Shown: positions 1 through 11,600 of the stretch, in pieces
Layout: the number at the start of each line of letters is the position of its first letter
How positions within the stretch are numbered: position 1 is the first letter of the stretch
From: Hyaloperonospora brassicae
Taxonomy: Eukaryota > Oomycota > Peronosporomycetes > Peronosporales > Peronosporaceae
DNA: 64,000 nucleotides
Direction: 5' to 3'
Assembly (NCBI GenBank): GCA_947650285.1
Contig: CANTFL010000226.1
Span: 372,001-436,000 of the forward strand
Notes under the pieces: generated by a model
Told to the model about the DNA's origin: nothing
What the model saw: the letters and a program-made list of their open reading frames with translations, nothing else
The model's database searches: none
Made by a program: the position numbers and the translations under genes

Positions 1-126
1 GAGTCGGCTGGAAGCAGTCAGGCGTTGTCGACAGCAACTCCGTCTGCAAGACCTCTCTTTCCAGATGACACCGTCTCACGACGAGCCGTCTCCAATGTTT
101 CGAGTTGAGACCCGCCCCACTCCTCC

Positions 127-143
127 TCATTTCCCATTTTGCC
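127..143 (+). promoter_or_regulatory. Oomycete Inr + FPR core promoter of the effector
   Basis: TCATTTC at 127-133 fits the oomycete initiator YCAYTYY. It is followed by CATTTTGCC at 135-143, fitting the flanking promoter region CAWTTTNYY. Transcription would begin about 85-90 nt upstream of the ATG at 218, which argues against the upstream in-frame ATG at 65. Confidence 0.6.
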
Positions 144-217
144 GTGACCCGAGCACACCAGCAACTTGCCGCAGTCTCTCCCTCGCCACCCACCGACTCC
201 AGCGCTCATCTGCCGCA

Positions 218-1138
218 ATGACGAAGTGGCTCCTTCTCCTCCACCTCGCGCTCGTCCTGTCGTCTTGCAGTGGCGGTGCTACGTCTCCAGCATTCGAAAA
301 GCTGTCCGAGTTGACATCGTCTGACGAAGATCAAGCTACGCCGCCAGACGTGACTGGCGATGGGAACGCACTTCGTGCCGCCACCGTCCCCGACGAAGAC
401 CCTCTTGAAGAACGGGGCATCGAGGCCGTTGCAGGAGTCGTCGAAAAAGTTACTGCTCGTGTGAACCCGTATCTTCGCTTCAGGTCCAAGCAAATAGCCC
501 CCGCGGTGGACGCGAAGGCGAAACATACAAGCTTAGCTGCTGGCGATATAAAGGGTGCTGGTGCTGATTGGGAAAGTGTGTTTGCTAGACTCTACTCTAG
601 CGGGTACGAAAAAAGTACGGTCCGGGCAGCCCTGTCCAACTTGGCGACTACCGAGGGCAAATTACCTGCATCGCATGTGGACATTATCGCCGCAGCGTAC
701 GCCGTCTACCGCACAGAGCAGAACGTTATAGCGGCCGAACAATTTTCGAAATTGATGAAACAGCATCCCTGGACCCGGACGCCCCCTTCGAACTACCGGA
801 AAGCGGCGGCAGCCCCATCAAACGGCCTGCAACTGGCGTCCCCTTCAAGTGACCGGAAACGGACAGCTCTAGCCAGCATCGAAGAACATCCCTCCCCACG
901 CAGTGTTCTGGATCTGACTTCTCCACCCAGGGCTCGTAAGTACTCGATAACACCTTTCATCAGAGACCTGGCTAAAAAACATGATGCCCTACTTGAACAA
1001 AAACGCCTCGCCAAAGAGGTGAAGGCCGAGAACCTGAAAGAGATGAACGAGGCCATTGCTTGGATGAATGGAGAGAAATCGCGGTTTCAAAAGGCTCTAA
1101 AACATCATGACATTCAACCAAGGGAAGGTCCTTACTAG
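218..1138 (+). CDS. Secreted RxLR-EER-like effector candidate
   Basis: A 306-codon reading frame beginning MTKWLLLLHLALVLSS, a clear cleavable signal peptide (hydrophobic core residues 4-16). It is followed by NALR at residues 50-53 and LEER at 63-66. This is the spacing of the oomycete RxLR...dEER host-translocation region, with the first R replaced by N. The C-terminal part is helical and charged; residues ~115-170 (W118, Y130, then AAAYAVYR) resemble a WY-type effector core. The frame is open upstream to an ATG at 65, but an Inr+FPR core promoter lies at 127-143, between the two ATGs, so I chose the ATG at 218. Function by family: secreted into host tissue and perhaps into host cells. The host target is unknown. 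No homologue outside effectors is recognised. Confidence 0.72.
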   Translation: MTKWLLLLHLALVLSSCSGGATSPAFEKLSELTSSDEDQATPPDVTGDGNALRAATVPDEDPLEERGIEAVAGVVEKVTARVNPYLRFRSKQIAPAVDAKAKHTSLAAGDIKGAGADWESVFARLYSSGYEKSTVRAALSNLATTEGKLPASHVDIIAAAYAVYRTEQNVIAAEQFSKLMKQHPWTRTPPSNYRKAAAAPSNGLQLASPSSDRKRTALASIEEHPSPRSVLDLTSPPRARKYSITPFIRDLAKKHDALLEQKRLAKEVKAENLKEMNEAIAWMNGEKSRFQKALKHHDIQPREGPY

Positions 1139-1471
1139 TGTTTTAGGCTCATAGTGTGTTAAATTAACATCGACTATCTCTCCTTGATTCGTTTGCTTGC
1201 AATCGGTGCCGACCCGCCGCGTATCAAACGCGATCGATCGTAGTTCACCGAGGTAAAGAAGCGAGGAGTCCTACTCTATTGTCGGTGTGCCAGCCACGTG
1301 CTCGCCAGGAAAAGTTGCGAAGAGCTATAAACGTCTTTCGTGCAACTTCTTTGAGCGAAGGAAAGACGAACTTTGATCAATGTGAGAGCGTAAGCGGTAC
1401 TGACGCGTGTATATTAAAGGGGATATAAACAATGCCCCATTTAATCATGAAAATAAAAAAGGAGATTTATA

Positions 1472-1727
1472 GGTACACACCCACTCTTTGATACGTACAT
1501 CCCCCCTAAATTAGAGGTCCTCCCTAAGTACCATTACCTCCCTAACTTGGTACTGCGCACTTAAGCATACAAAATGCCATATAAATATTCTTTGCTTTGT
1601 ACACATCCCTCCGTAATAAGGGCCTCTTTGGTGTCGGCGCACAACCTCGCGTATGACTTTCGCTCTCATTATCCGGTACACGGCCCCTATAAGCACCCCT
1701 AATACTACCATATTGCCCTATTTTTAA
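1472..1727 (+). repeat. Left terminal inverted repeat
   Basis: Reverse complement of 2987-3242. The match is nearly complete from GGTACACACC to the stretch around CCCTATAAGCACCCC, then fades. Confidence 0.75.
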
Positions 1728-2986
1728 CTGCGTTCAGAACAACGTCAACATCGCCTGAAATACGAGCAGCAATTCAGCCGTACGGCCGCGTGAGCTCCCG
1801 CGGCGAGAAGCAAAGAGGCGCCTCATGGTACCTGCGCGTTGCTCTGCTCATTTTCCTATCCGCCATCTGTCTCGTTGTGATGCTGTACGAGTTCCTGTTA
1901 GAAATTGCGGTATTTCTGAGTGTGTTAGTCGTTTCATGCTAGGTACGTACATGCATGAAAAGGCGTGCTGGGGTGGTTGAAGTAACGGCTAACGACTTAA
2001 GGCCTGTCGTGTTTTGGCTCCGGTCAGCTTCGGCTCCAGGAAACCGCTTGGGTGAACACGAGCGGTAGAGAGGCAAAGCAGAAAACATTAGGGCAGAAGA
2101 TAGTGATAGAATCCTTTGTTTTCAGTACCACAGACTTCCTCTCTGACACTAGCTCGATTGCTAGCGAACAGTTCCTCTATTTACTAGAGTACACTACCTG
2201 CACGACCGCAGGAGACCGTCTCGTTGCTGAGCAGAGCGGCGTTTGTGCACGCACAACAACGCAGCAGCTGTCACTTTTCTGTCGCAGCCACTTGAAAATA
2301 CTCGGACGATTGTCAATGGACGTCGCACGGTCGTTCTGGGGGCCAATTTGCGCGACTTGACCAGGTGAGCAGGTGCCACATGTACACATTGAGGCACTTA
2401 TTGTGTCTGTTATAATCCGACCTCTGGATGATTATTTGCTGACTTTTTGTGGATGTAAATGTGTCTTTGCCTGCTCAGGTGATCGAAGTCGCTGCGGTAA
2501 ATCTTTGACAATGCAGCAGTGCCGGACGATCTCAAATTTAGCATTTATGATCCGACTTATCCTGCAAGGAACGAGCGCTCGTGCGCCGACGTGCTTTGTG
2601 AACTCGTGGGGTAGACGACTGTCGCCGCGCACAACTTGTGTCGTCTCAGATCGACGCTGTAAATGCGATGGTAGTTCATTGAAGGCGTCAGGTAGTTTTT
2701 CTTTGGGGGCGGATGTTGACTCACTTGCTGCTGCTGCTGATGGGTTTGTGTTTGATCGGATGCGGTGTAGGGGCCGACTGCTGCGCGGTACGATACGGAA
2801 AAGGCCGTCATGGACGAGTATCTCTGCCTGACAATTGACTCGCACAAGATTTTTGTGCGCGATTGGGACGAGAAGATCACCGCGCAGTGGGGATCAACCG
2901 AGAATCCCGAGCGCCGTCATTTCAATCTACGATAAGTTCACTGAACATTTGACAGATCACGGTGTGGATGACCTGCATTTAATTAT

Positions 2987-3242
2987 CCATGCAATAGGGG
3001 AAATCGTTGTATTAGGGGTATTTATAGGGGCCGTGTACCGGATAATGAGAGCGAAAGTCATACGCGAGGTTGTGCGCCGACACCAAAGAGGCCCTTATTA
3101 CGGAGGGATGTGTACAAAGCAAAGAATATTTATATGGCATTTTGTATGCTTAAGTGTGCAGTACCAAGTTAGGGAGGTAATGGTACTTAGGGAGGGCCTC
3201 TAATTTAGGGGGGATGTACGTATCAAAGAGTGGGTGTGTACC
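2987..3242 (-). repeat. Right terminal inverted repeat
   Basis: Mirror copy of 1472-1727. Both copies contain an open frame of about 60 codons reading the same peptide. This is a by-product of the repeat rather than evidence of a gene. Confidence 0.75.
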
Positions 3243-3285
3243 GCATGTGGACGCGTCCACTTGTGCACTGATCAATTGACTCATC

Positions 3286-3843
3286 ATGTCATCAGCGTCC
3301 GCTCCGAAGACCACTATCTTCGTGTCGTCCCGCAAGAGCCCGTTGGCTATGGCGCAGACCAATGCTGTCATCTCTATGCTCGAGTGCCGGTTCCCAGATC
3401 TCCTCTTTGTTGTGGGACAGGAGGACACGATGGGCGACCAAGTCTTGGACCGCCATCTAAGCGACTTGGGTACATCCACTGCCTCTGGTCTCTTTACCAA
3501 GAGTCTCGAGGAAGCGCTGCTCGCCAAGACTGCCCACTTTGCTGTCCACTCGCTGAAGGACATGCCGACAACGCTACCGGCTGGTCTCGTGCTGGCTGCC
3601 ATCACGAAACGAGAGAGTCCTGAAGACGCAGCGATCCTTCATCCCAAGCACAAGGCCAAGGGCCTCACAACGCTCAAGCAGCTACCAGAGAAGAGCGTGA
3701 TTGGCACTAGTTTGCTGAGACGCGAAGCGGTGATACGGAGTCAGTTTCCCAGCGTTGAGGTCAAGACGTTGCGCGGAACATCCAGACGAGATTGGCCAAA
3801 TTAGACGAAGGTGACGAGTACGACGCTATTATTGTGTCGCTCG
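3286..3843 (+). pseudogene. Hydroxymethylbilane synthase (porphobilinogen deaminase), 3'-truncated and frameshifted
   Basis: HMBS joins four porphobilinogens into hydroxymethylbilane in haem synthesis. The frame begins at ATG 3286. It shows the family's SRKSPLAMAQT near residue 15, VHSLKDMP (containing the catalytic Asp), and GTSLLRREA. At 3776-3778 one base appears to be missing: the frame reads LRGTSRRDWPN and stops, while the next frame continues the expected NIQTRLAKLDEGDEYDAII to about 3840. After that the homology ends abruptly, so the rest of domain 2 and the cofactor-binding C-terminal domain are absent. The next recognisable sequence belongs to Utp21. A working copy should exist elsewhere. 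The frameshift could be a sequencing error, but the truncation cannot. Confidence 0.85.
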
Positions 3844-3891
3844 TCGTGTACAAGTGCGACAAACTAACGTGCTGTGCTCGTGTCACCTCAG

Positions 3892-6762
3892 CTGCCGAAG
3901 CGCATTGCGGCTCTGGCCGTGCAGCCCAAGAAGCACTTGACGTTTACGGCCTGTGGCCGTCAGATCATTGTCTGGAAGCGAGTCGAGCAGATCAAGACGT
4001 TGCTGGGCCACAAAGGAGCTATTCAGCAGCTGATGACTGTGGGCACCATTTTCTTTTCGCTGGACGACGCACGCAGTATCATCATGTGGGACTTGGACAC
4101 GATGGAGATCATTGACATGCTGAGTTTCCCAGTACACTTTGAGCCCACGACAATGCTGCACCCCGACACGTACTTGAACAAGATCCTTTTGGGGTCGAAG
4201 TAAGGTTCGTTGCAGCTCTGGAACGTCCGCAGGAAACAGTGTGTGTTTGAGTTCACGGGATGGGGCAGTGCAGTGACAGCACTGGAACAGAGTCCTGCAG
4301 TGGACGTTGTTAGCATCGGGCTGGCAGATGGACGACTGATGGTGCACCACTTGCAGCTGGATCGACGCGTGCTGGACTTCCGGCAGGATCAGCAAAGTGG
4401 CATCACGGCCGCGTCTTTCAGAACAGATGCAGTTGCTTCGACGACGCCTTTGGTGGTCTCGGGGTCGCGATCGGGTGACATTGCAGTGTGGAATTTGCAA
4501 AGTAAACGTCTCGAGTCGGTGATTGCGAATGCGCATGACGGCGCTGTGATGTCGCTGCAGTTCCTGGCCAACGAGCCGTTGTTGTTGTCTGCAGGGACCG
4601 ATAATTCGATCAAGTTGTGGATTTTCGACCAAATTAACGGGGGTACAGCTCGACTGCTCAAGTCTCGTGAAGGTCACCGTGCGCCACCGACGCGCATTCG
4701 CTACTACGGGAACAACACGCTTGCTACAATGTCGGACGGTGCTGACGGCACATGCTGCCAGATCTTGTCGGCCGGTCAGGACCGCGCCTTCCGTGTCTTC
4801 CACACGGCGCGCGAGCAGCAGAGCAGGGAGCTATCGCAGGGACCAGTTCTCAAGAAAGCACGTAGTTTGAATGTTCGCGTCGATGACTTGAAGCTGCCGC
4901 CGATTGTGCAGTTTGCTGCTATGGAGACGCGAGCGCGCGATTGGGCGAATGTCATTACGTGCCACGAAAACGAGATTGCCGCTTACGTGTGGCGCTTTGA
5001 GCACCGCGCTATTGGCAAGAAGGTGCTCCGACAGTTTGATCCATGCAACCGCGTTCCTCCGGGTAGCGCAGAGGATCTACGCCGCAAAAAGACGCAGGCA
5101 ACTAGCGTGGCTATCGGTTCGTGTGGCAACTACGCACTCGTCGGCAGCTCAAGCGGAGCTATCTTCCAATACAACATACAGTCCGGCGAAGCCTGTGGCT
5201 CGTTTCCGGTGGCACTGACGCCGAAGCCGAAGCTCATTAGCTCGCTCGTGCTACCTGGAACAGATCTGTCAGTGCTGCAAGACGACGAGCAGGACGATAC
5301 CGCTATGGATGCTCACGACGGACCCGTGAGCGCCGTCGCTGTTGATGCGCTGAACGAGACCTTGGTTTCTGCCGGGATTGACGGCAAACTGAAATTTTGG
5401 GGTCTCAAAAAGCACGAACTGCGTCATGAGATCAACGTGGACTCTCCTGTCAGCCAGATGGAGTTGCACCGCGATAGCAACTTGCTGTGCGTAGCGTGCG
5501 ACGACCAAATTCTTCGTCTGTTTGATGCGACGACGTACAAACTTGTGCGCCGTTTTGCAGGACACTCACACGGCGTGACAGACATGACTTTCAGCTCGGA
5601 TGCGCGGTGGCTTTTTTCATCGTCTGCTGACGCATCGTTGCGCGTGTGGGATATTCCAAAGGGCAAGTGCGTCGATTGGATGCGATTTCAGAAACCTGTG
5701 ACTGGCTTAGCTGTATCCCCTACAGGCGAGTTCCTTGCGACCACGCACGTGGGCGACGTTGGCATTTTCTTGTGGGCCAATCGCAGCTTTTTCACCGAAG
5801 TCTTTCTTGATTCTGAGCCGACCACGCCTGTGCTGATGGACATGCCCGTGGCTTTGAACGAGGTCGACAACAGCGACCATCTCGACTTTGGCACTGAACG
5901 GAACCCTCGAGTTTTAGTGGCAAGCGCTGACGAAGCGCGGCCAGAAAGCGTTGTAGATACAAGAGGTGAAGAGAGCCCGGGGCCGCTCGATGCTTCGCTC
6001 ATCACGTTGTCAACGGCCCCACGAGCATTTTGGCAAACTCTCTTCAACCTCGAGCTTATCAAGAAGCGCAACAAGCCTATTGAGCCTCCCAAGGCACCGG
6101 AACATGCTCCTTTTTTCCTTCAAACCGCGCGTAAGGACGACGTGCAGCCTACGTTTGTGCCTGTTGCACCCAAGTCCAAGGAGAGTGTTGTAAACAAAGA
6201 GGGCGATGACACGATGCTGGAAAACTGGGGGGCTCAGGATGACGATGCGGCATGGGGTGATGATGATGGCGAAGACCTGGAAGAGGACGCTGAAGTAGCT
6301 GCTCCAAGCTCGCGGATTGTCAAATCAGAAGGCATGGTTACTTCCCGCTGCAAGCTGGCAACGTTGCTGGCAAAGTCGGTGCAAGATGACGACTATAGTG
6401 ACCACGCGGCCTCGCGCTTTGCTAAGGTGTCGGCGTACATGCAGTCGCTCTCTGCGTCCGCAGTGGACGTCGAAATGAGCACGCTGTGTATGGGCGCCTT
6501 TGACGAGGAGGGCAAGAAGCTGTTGGCTTGTTTCCTGACATTCCTGCGCGAGGAAATGCGTACTCGACGTGATTTCCAGGTACTTCAAGCTTACCTCAAT
6601 CGATTCTTGAAACTGCATGAGGAGCTGCTCGTGGCGGACCCAGTGTTGTTAGCACAAGCAGACGAGCTGGGAGGTGTGCAGCAGCAACAGTGGCAGCATC
6701 TGCAGAAGCTACTGCACAACAATTTGTGTCTGGTGCAGTACCTCAGCAAGATTCAGATGTAA
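3892..6762 (+). pseudogene. Utp21/WDR36-type WD40 protein, 5'-truncated, with one nonsense codon
   Basis: WDR36/Utp21 is a tandem WD40 protein of the small-subunit processome (18S rRNA processing, nucleolus). The frame starts right after an acceptor-like ACCTCAG at 3885-3891, with CTAACG upstream as a possible branch point, and reads LPKRIAALAVQPKKHLTF. Family landmarks are HPDTYLNKILLGS, GSLQLWN, QAPAVDVV-like SPAVDVVSIGL, RDWANVITCHE, the second propeller to about 5800, the KKRNKPIEPPKAPEHAPFF segment, an acidic linker (~6230-6300), and a complete Utp21 C-terminal domain ending QYLSKIQM. TAA at 4201-4203 lies in frame where Gln is expected (CAA to TAA); all other codons are open. The N-terminal blade (roughly 100 residues) and start codon are missing. 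Otherwise well preserved, so inactivation is probably recent. Confidence 0.85.
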
Positions 6763-8650
6763 GTTAGCAAGCGTGGTTTCCGTCGCTCTTTGTGGTGGTT
6801 TCGTCGTCGCGGTCTTCGATTTGATTCGAATAACGCTATGGAAAGCGCAGTTTACCTTGGATAGACGACACGACGGTGCACCCGGAAGCTGAGGTGCTGA
6901 AAAGCGACGGGTTCCAGTGTCCAGCGCAAGCAAATATTCTTGTGCTATGCAATAGAAGACACGATCTTTTTCCGCTCGAGCTTGGCATCAGTCATTAAGA
7001 AGAACGGCCGATAAAACTATTTGATTGGAGCGGTTGTCCTTGGTATCGAGGGCGTGCTTCGAGTCGCTTTTTATCAACACTTGTCGCCATGCCGTTGTGC
7101 GCTGGGAGGCGAGCAATTCGGATACGTTACATTTTGCATCTAGTTATCGAATGCACTTCGTACACTCGGCACGTAAAGCACCAGTCGATGTAGTTGTGGC
7201 GCCATGAAAAACGATTGATACGTAGACAGCAGCAATTGTGGATCGCAGCTTCGAGATTACTCGATCGATTCACTGGCGTGAACGCCTATGATTTCCTCGC
7301 AGGCGACTGTTTTCTGTCAGTTGGTATAGCGTCCTTTTTACAAATCTCAACAAAAGCCAGTTGCTTTCAAGGTGCTTGTAGCGCCTTTCGGTGTTCTAGA
7401 AAAGTCGTTGAGGCCGCTCTAGATTGAGCTACCTCCAGTCGAGAGCTAAAGTTGCCGACAACTGGTAGGGACCGAGTAGTAGCATCTGCACATTTCCTTT
7501 TTGCACAGCTAATGGCATACAAAAAACAAAGCAGCCTGCGCATTGTAGTGGTAGCAGTCGCAGTAGTAGTAGTAGTAGTAGTAGCAGTAGTAGTAGAAGT
7601 AGAAGTAGTAGTTGTAGTAGTAACTCATGAAAGAAACGGGATACTTGGAGGACTGCATACTTCGGTTATCAAGCAATCGAAAGCAGTCGAACGGGTTCAG
7701 ATGACTCATTGTGTCGTCCTTGAAGTTTCACGCGTTTGCTACGTAAGTAATTCTCTTGCGGTCGACTTGCTTCATATCGACCCACACCATTCATTGCGCT
7801 TGTAGCAAATTTCTGTGCATCAGATCTCTACGTACCTGCTTGTCTTGCATTCCTGCGTCTCGATAGAAACTGAACGAACCTGTCGCAACCATTTTTGTTA
7901 CAACAGGGCGATCTCGGGGGACGCAAGCCATAGCAGCAGTCCTGTATACCAAAATCCTCGCAATCAATCCGGACATCCCGAAGCTTAGTGCCATAAAGAA
8001 AGGAGCTATGACGAAGCGGTCATAAGCTACTTTCGGTCGAAGACATGGCACACTTGAACGAGCAAGATACGTACACACGAGATAAATGATAATACGAAGG
8101 CGACCCATTTGGTAGTTGGTACTCTATTCCATCGGCGATCGGCACTTTGCCGTGTCGTTCGTTCACAAAGTCAGTGGATGCGCTCCATACAAGTACAAAG
8201 TACGGCCCGCGCTTGACAGCAGCACGCTCTGGTTTCCTTCGCATTAGCTGTTTCAGTGCAGCTAGTGCAACAGCTATTGGTGTGGTTTTTCCAGCTACTT
8301 CTAGAAAGGCATAACCCGTTGCTAGTTTGGCTCAAAGGGATGGACTCAAATGTGATGCGAAGAGAGCGAGAGCAAGCGAGAGAGCTGTGGCAATCAAACG
8401 TCGTGAAAACGCCTTTTACAGTGCTTTTCTTCTCACGCAAAAAATAGGGAAACTCACACACACGCACACAGACACGAGCTCTTTTTCGAGCCCTCGACAT
8501 CGCACTTTGCCGATACACGAGCCGCCCTCCGAAACCCGATATATCACGTATCCAGGGACAGCGACGAGATCAATCATTGCGTCGGACCATTTCATCCCGA
8601 GGCCGCGAGTGTCAACGGCCCGCGCATCGGCCTCTTCTTCCTCGTCCGCC
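6763..8650. other. Gene-poor interval
   Basis: No assignable gene. It holds a GTA microsatellite (7545-7622) and a CA-rich tract near 8456-8475. A 105-codon minus-strand frame (7791-8108) has two hydrophobic stretches but no family I recognise. CCATTTC at 8587-8593 fits the oomycete Inr and lies 58 nt before the next ATG. Confidence 0.5.
7545..7622. repeat. GTA/GTAGAA trinucleotide microsatellite
   Basis: Imperfect (GTA)n with GCA and GAA variants over about 78 bp. It produces spurious Val-rich and Tyr-rich frames. Confidence 0.9.
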
Positions 8651-11600
8651 ATGGCACACGATGGCCCGTCTACTGCCGAAGCTGCGTGTGCTACAGCGAG
8701 GGACAATGAGGAAGATTCAGAGAGGCCCCTCGAGGCGCACCTCCCTCTCCAAGTCGAGTTGTCGCTGTCTTCACCGACCCCGTCGCCTTTCGCGCCACGT
8801 TCGTTCGCTGCAAGTGGCCGTCCGAAAGCGGTATCAGCTGCAGCAGCTCCATCCTTATCGCTGGTCAATAGCCAAGACACAGACGCATCGAATGCGGTCC
8901 CACGGGGCCCCTGGAACGCACAGAGACGCACCCAATCGGATGGAACCTTACGAGATCACACGCTGTCGTCCACACCCTCTCTCTCAGTGGATTCTTCTGC
9001 TGCCGCGTTGCCGACGTTTTTAGCCAGACCGACGCACTCCGAGTCGTCGCTAAATATTCACGAGGAGAAAACAGCGGAGGCGCTGCCGCCGCCCATTTCA
9101 GTGAGAACGTCTGGTACGTTGAAACCTCTTGGACTGATCGCAATGGGGGAAGGCATTCTCGCTGGCATGGCCGACTTCGCAGGCATCAAGTCGCCTCGAG
9201 ACAAGGGCACGCGTGACGTCGTTGTGGTCTACCGCGCAGCTGGTCCGCTGTTTGTGGATTTGCTCTCGCGAGACGACGGGACGGGAGCTCTTGTGAAGGC
9301 GTTTCGGAGGAAAGCGGATGGGACCATGGCAGTTGCTGAAGCTTCGGGTCGTGTGTTTCCGGGTGACGAACTGGTGGCGATTAATGACGTGAACGTGACC
9401 AGCATGGTGTTCAACGAGATCATTACGGCTGTGCAGGAGGCCACGTTTCCGTTGAAATTGACATTCCATTGCCATCGAACGAAGAAAGAGGAGCTGGGAA
9501 AGAAGCAGACTACAATGCCACCGACGTCACCCTCGAGTAGTCCAGGGTGGGGTGCCAGACTGAGCCAGATGACAAGGTCAGGATCATTTGAGCAGAAGAC
9601 CAGCGGAACGGATCTGAATAGTGCCAATCCACGGTCACCGTTGGCGTCCTCAGCGAATTCAGAATCGAACGGAGGAAAGTACGGGGTTTCGCTTGGAAAA
9701 GCAGGAACTGACGGTATGAAAAAGAGCTTGTTGCGCATGATTGGCAACAAGCCATCTAGACCAGAGGAGGACAAGAATGTGGTGAAAGCTTGGATGGACA
9801 ACCTCGCGCTGAAACCGCACAACAGCTCGGCAGGAGGCCGCCATCGCAAAACACCTGCAAATACAAATGTAGATGTGCCGCACTCGACGCCTATTGTAGC
9901 CGTGACAACTAGAGGCCGATTTGTTGGTGTACTGGATGACGATCTGAACGAATTTACGCTCACGTGGTTTCGCAAGACGCCACCCGAGACGGAGATCAGA
10001 CAGATAAAGGGCGTCAAACGGTGTCCGTATTTTCCTTCGGTGGATGATGTGGGCGCGATTCTGTCATTGCGTTGCGAGTCACTCCGCTTTGCACATCTAC
10101 AGCGTGTAGTAGAGATGCCTCGACCGTTAGTACTGGATGCAGACGTGAGAAAGACGGTGGACGTATTTGTAGAAGCTGGCGCGGGTTCGTTTTCCGCTAC
10201 TTTGGCAAGCAATGAGCACGAAAGCTTTCAAATCAAGATTTCGGCCACATCGGTGGCTCTTGTAAAAGAGCAGAAGACGATAGAGGTGTCGTCGTGGACG
10301 CTGCCTACGGTCCATATCTTCAGGTACTTCTGGACCCTAGCAACCAGCTCCGCTTCACCATAAAGGTGCGAGAGCTTGGTGGTTTCTTGGGTACCCGTGA
10401 AGGAGATATGTGCGATTTGCAAAATCGGCGAGAGCAGCTCGGAACTCTGCCTTGCTTCTTCTTGGTGGCTCAGAACAGGCAAAATCGCGACATTTTGACG
10501 CTGCTCATTCGTACGTTCCGAGCTCGTTTGATTTCACCCGAGCAAGAAGAAATAGCTCGAGCCGATGAGAGAAATTTGTACATGGACCCGGCGTTTGACG
10601 TCGCTGCAGCATCCCCGCTACCACCAGCACCAGTGACTGCAACTCAAAGCGTGGGGCCACACTTGGGCGGAGTGTCCCCCGCTAGTGGCTGTACTGCGAC
10701 GAGAGATTCTGCAGGTAGTGCAGGGTCGCCGCCGTCGGCAACAACTCCGGTATCAGGAGCTACTTCTTCGCCTATTTCTAGGAAGCTTCTTTCGGTACAA
10801 CTACAAAGCGAGGGGTCGCTAAGCTCCGTGTCTAGTGCGCGGCTGAGTGATCTAGTTGGTTTGAACCGCGAAAATTCTGGTCAGCTGATGAGCGAGCAAA
10901 CATCGGACTTCACTTTATCTACACCAAGACCACCTCGTGCATCCGTGATGGCAAGCAAAAGCGGTTGTGGAGTGAGCGGCACAGATGTTGGTGCCGACAA
11001 TTCGTTTTTGGAAGGTCGTCTTGCTGCACAAGACAAGGAAATAAACATGCTTCGAGAGAAGCTTGTATCGGCGTCGGTTCTCCAAAAAGTAGCAATGCAG
11101 GAGAACAAGCAGATTGCTGCATCCATCGAGCTAAAGAACAGTCGCATCGAGTTGCATCAAACGAAGATCCGGCAACTTGAGAAGCTTGCGAGGCAACATG
11201 ATACACAAGCACGCGAAACGCAGATATTGCAGTCAAAACTAGAGAAGGTAGAGAGGCAGCTGGCATCTTGTCGACAAGAACTAGAGCAGCTGGCTGGAGT
11301 TGCAGCAAAGCGAACAGTAACGATGCTGGACCAAGACACGCAAACTGAGGCCCAGTTTTTCAATGGAGAAAAGCGGACAGATACCGCTGTGCTCGCAGCA
11401 CAAAACTGGAAACGTGATGCTTGGTTTGGGACTGTCGCAACGGTAAGCACCACCGACCTACAACAACAAGTAGAAGACCAGCAGGTGCAGATTGCTCAGC
11501 TGGAGGACAAACACGTGACTTTGGTGGCCGAACGCAACATGCTTCGCACTAAATCAACAGAGCTGTCGAGGGAGCTTCGCAGACTTGTGGTGGCCAACGA

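Larger units (their letters stand above)
1472..3242. mobile_element. Element with ~256-bp terminal inverted repeats
   Basis: GGTACACACC at 1472 is mirrored by GGTGTGTACC ending at 3242. The homology runs inward about 256 bp on each side with only a few mismatches. The ~1.26 kb interior (1728-2986) has no recognisable transposase. It contains only short frames on both strands, one of which (2772-2930, plus) reads like protein but is too short to assign. No target-site duplication is visible outside the ends (ttata versus gcatg). It ends 44 bp before the HMBS fragment, so it sits in that gene's promoter region. It could be a non-autonomous DNA transposon, a foldback element, or two copies of one repeat in inverted orientation. 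Confidence 0.6.

Noticed and set aside
65..217. N-terminal extension of the effector from the ATG at 65
   Set aside because: The Inr+FPR promoter lies downstream of that ATG and the signal peptide begins at 218.
2835..3203. 122-codon plus-strand frame in the right inverted repeat
   Set aside because: It is mostly terminal inverted repeat; the mirror copy gives the same peptide and nothing resembles a transposase.
7452..7805. Val-rich 117-codon frame
   Set aside because: Product of the GTA microsatellite.
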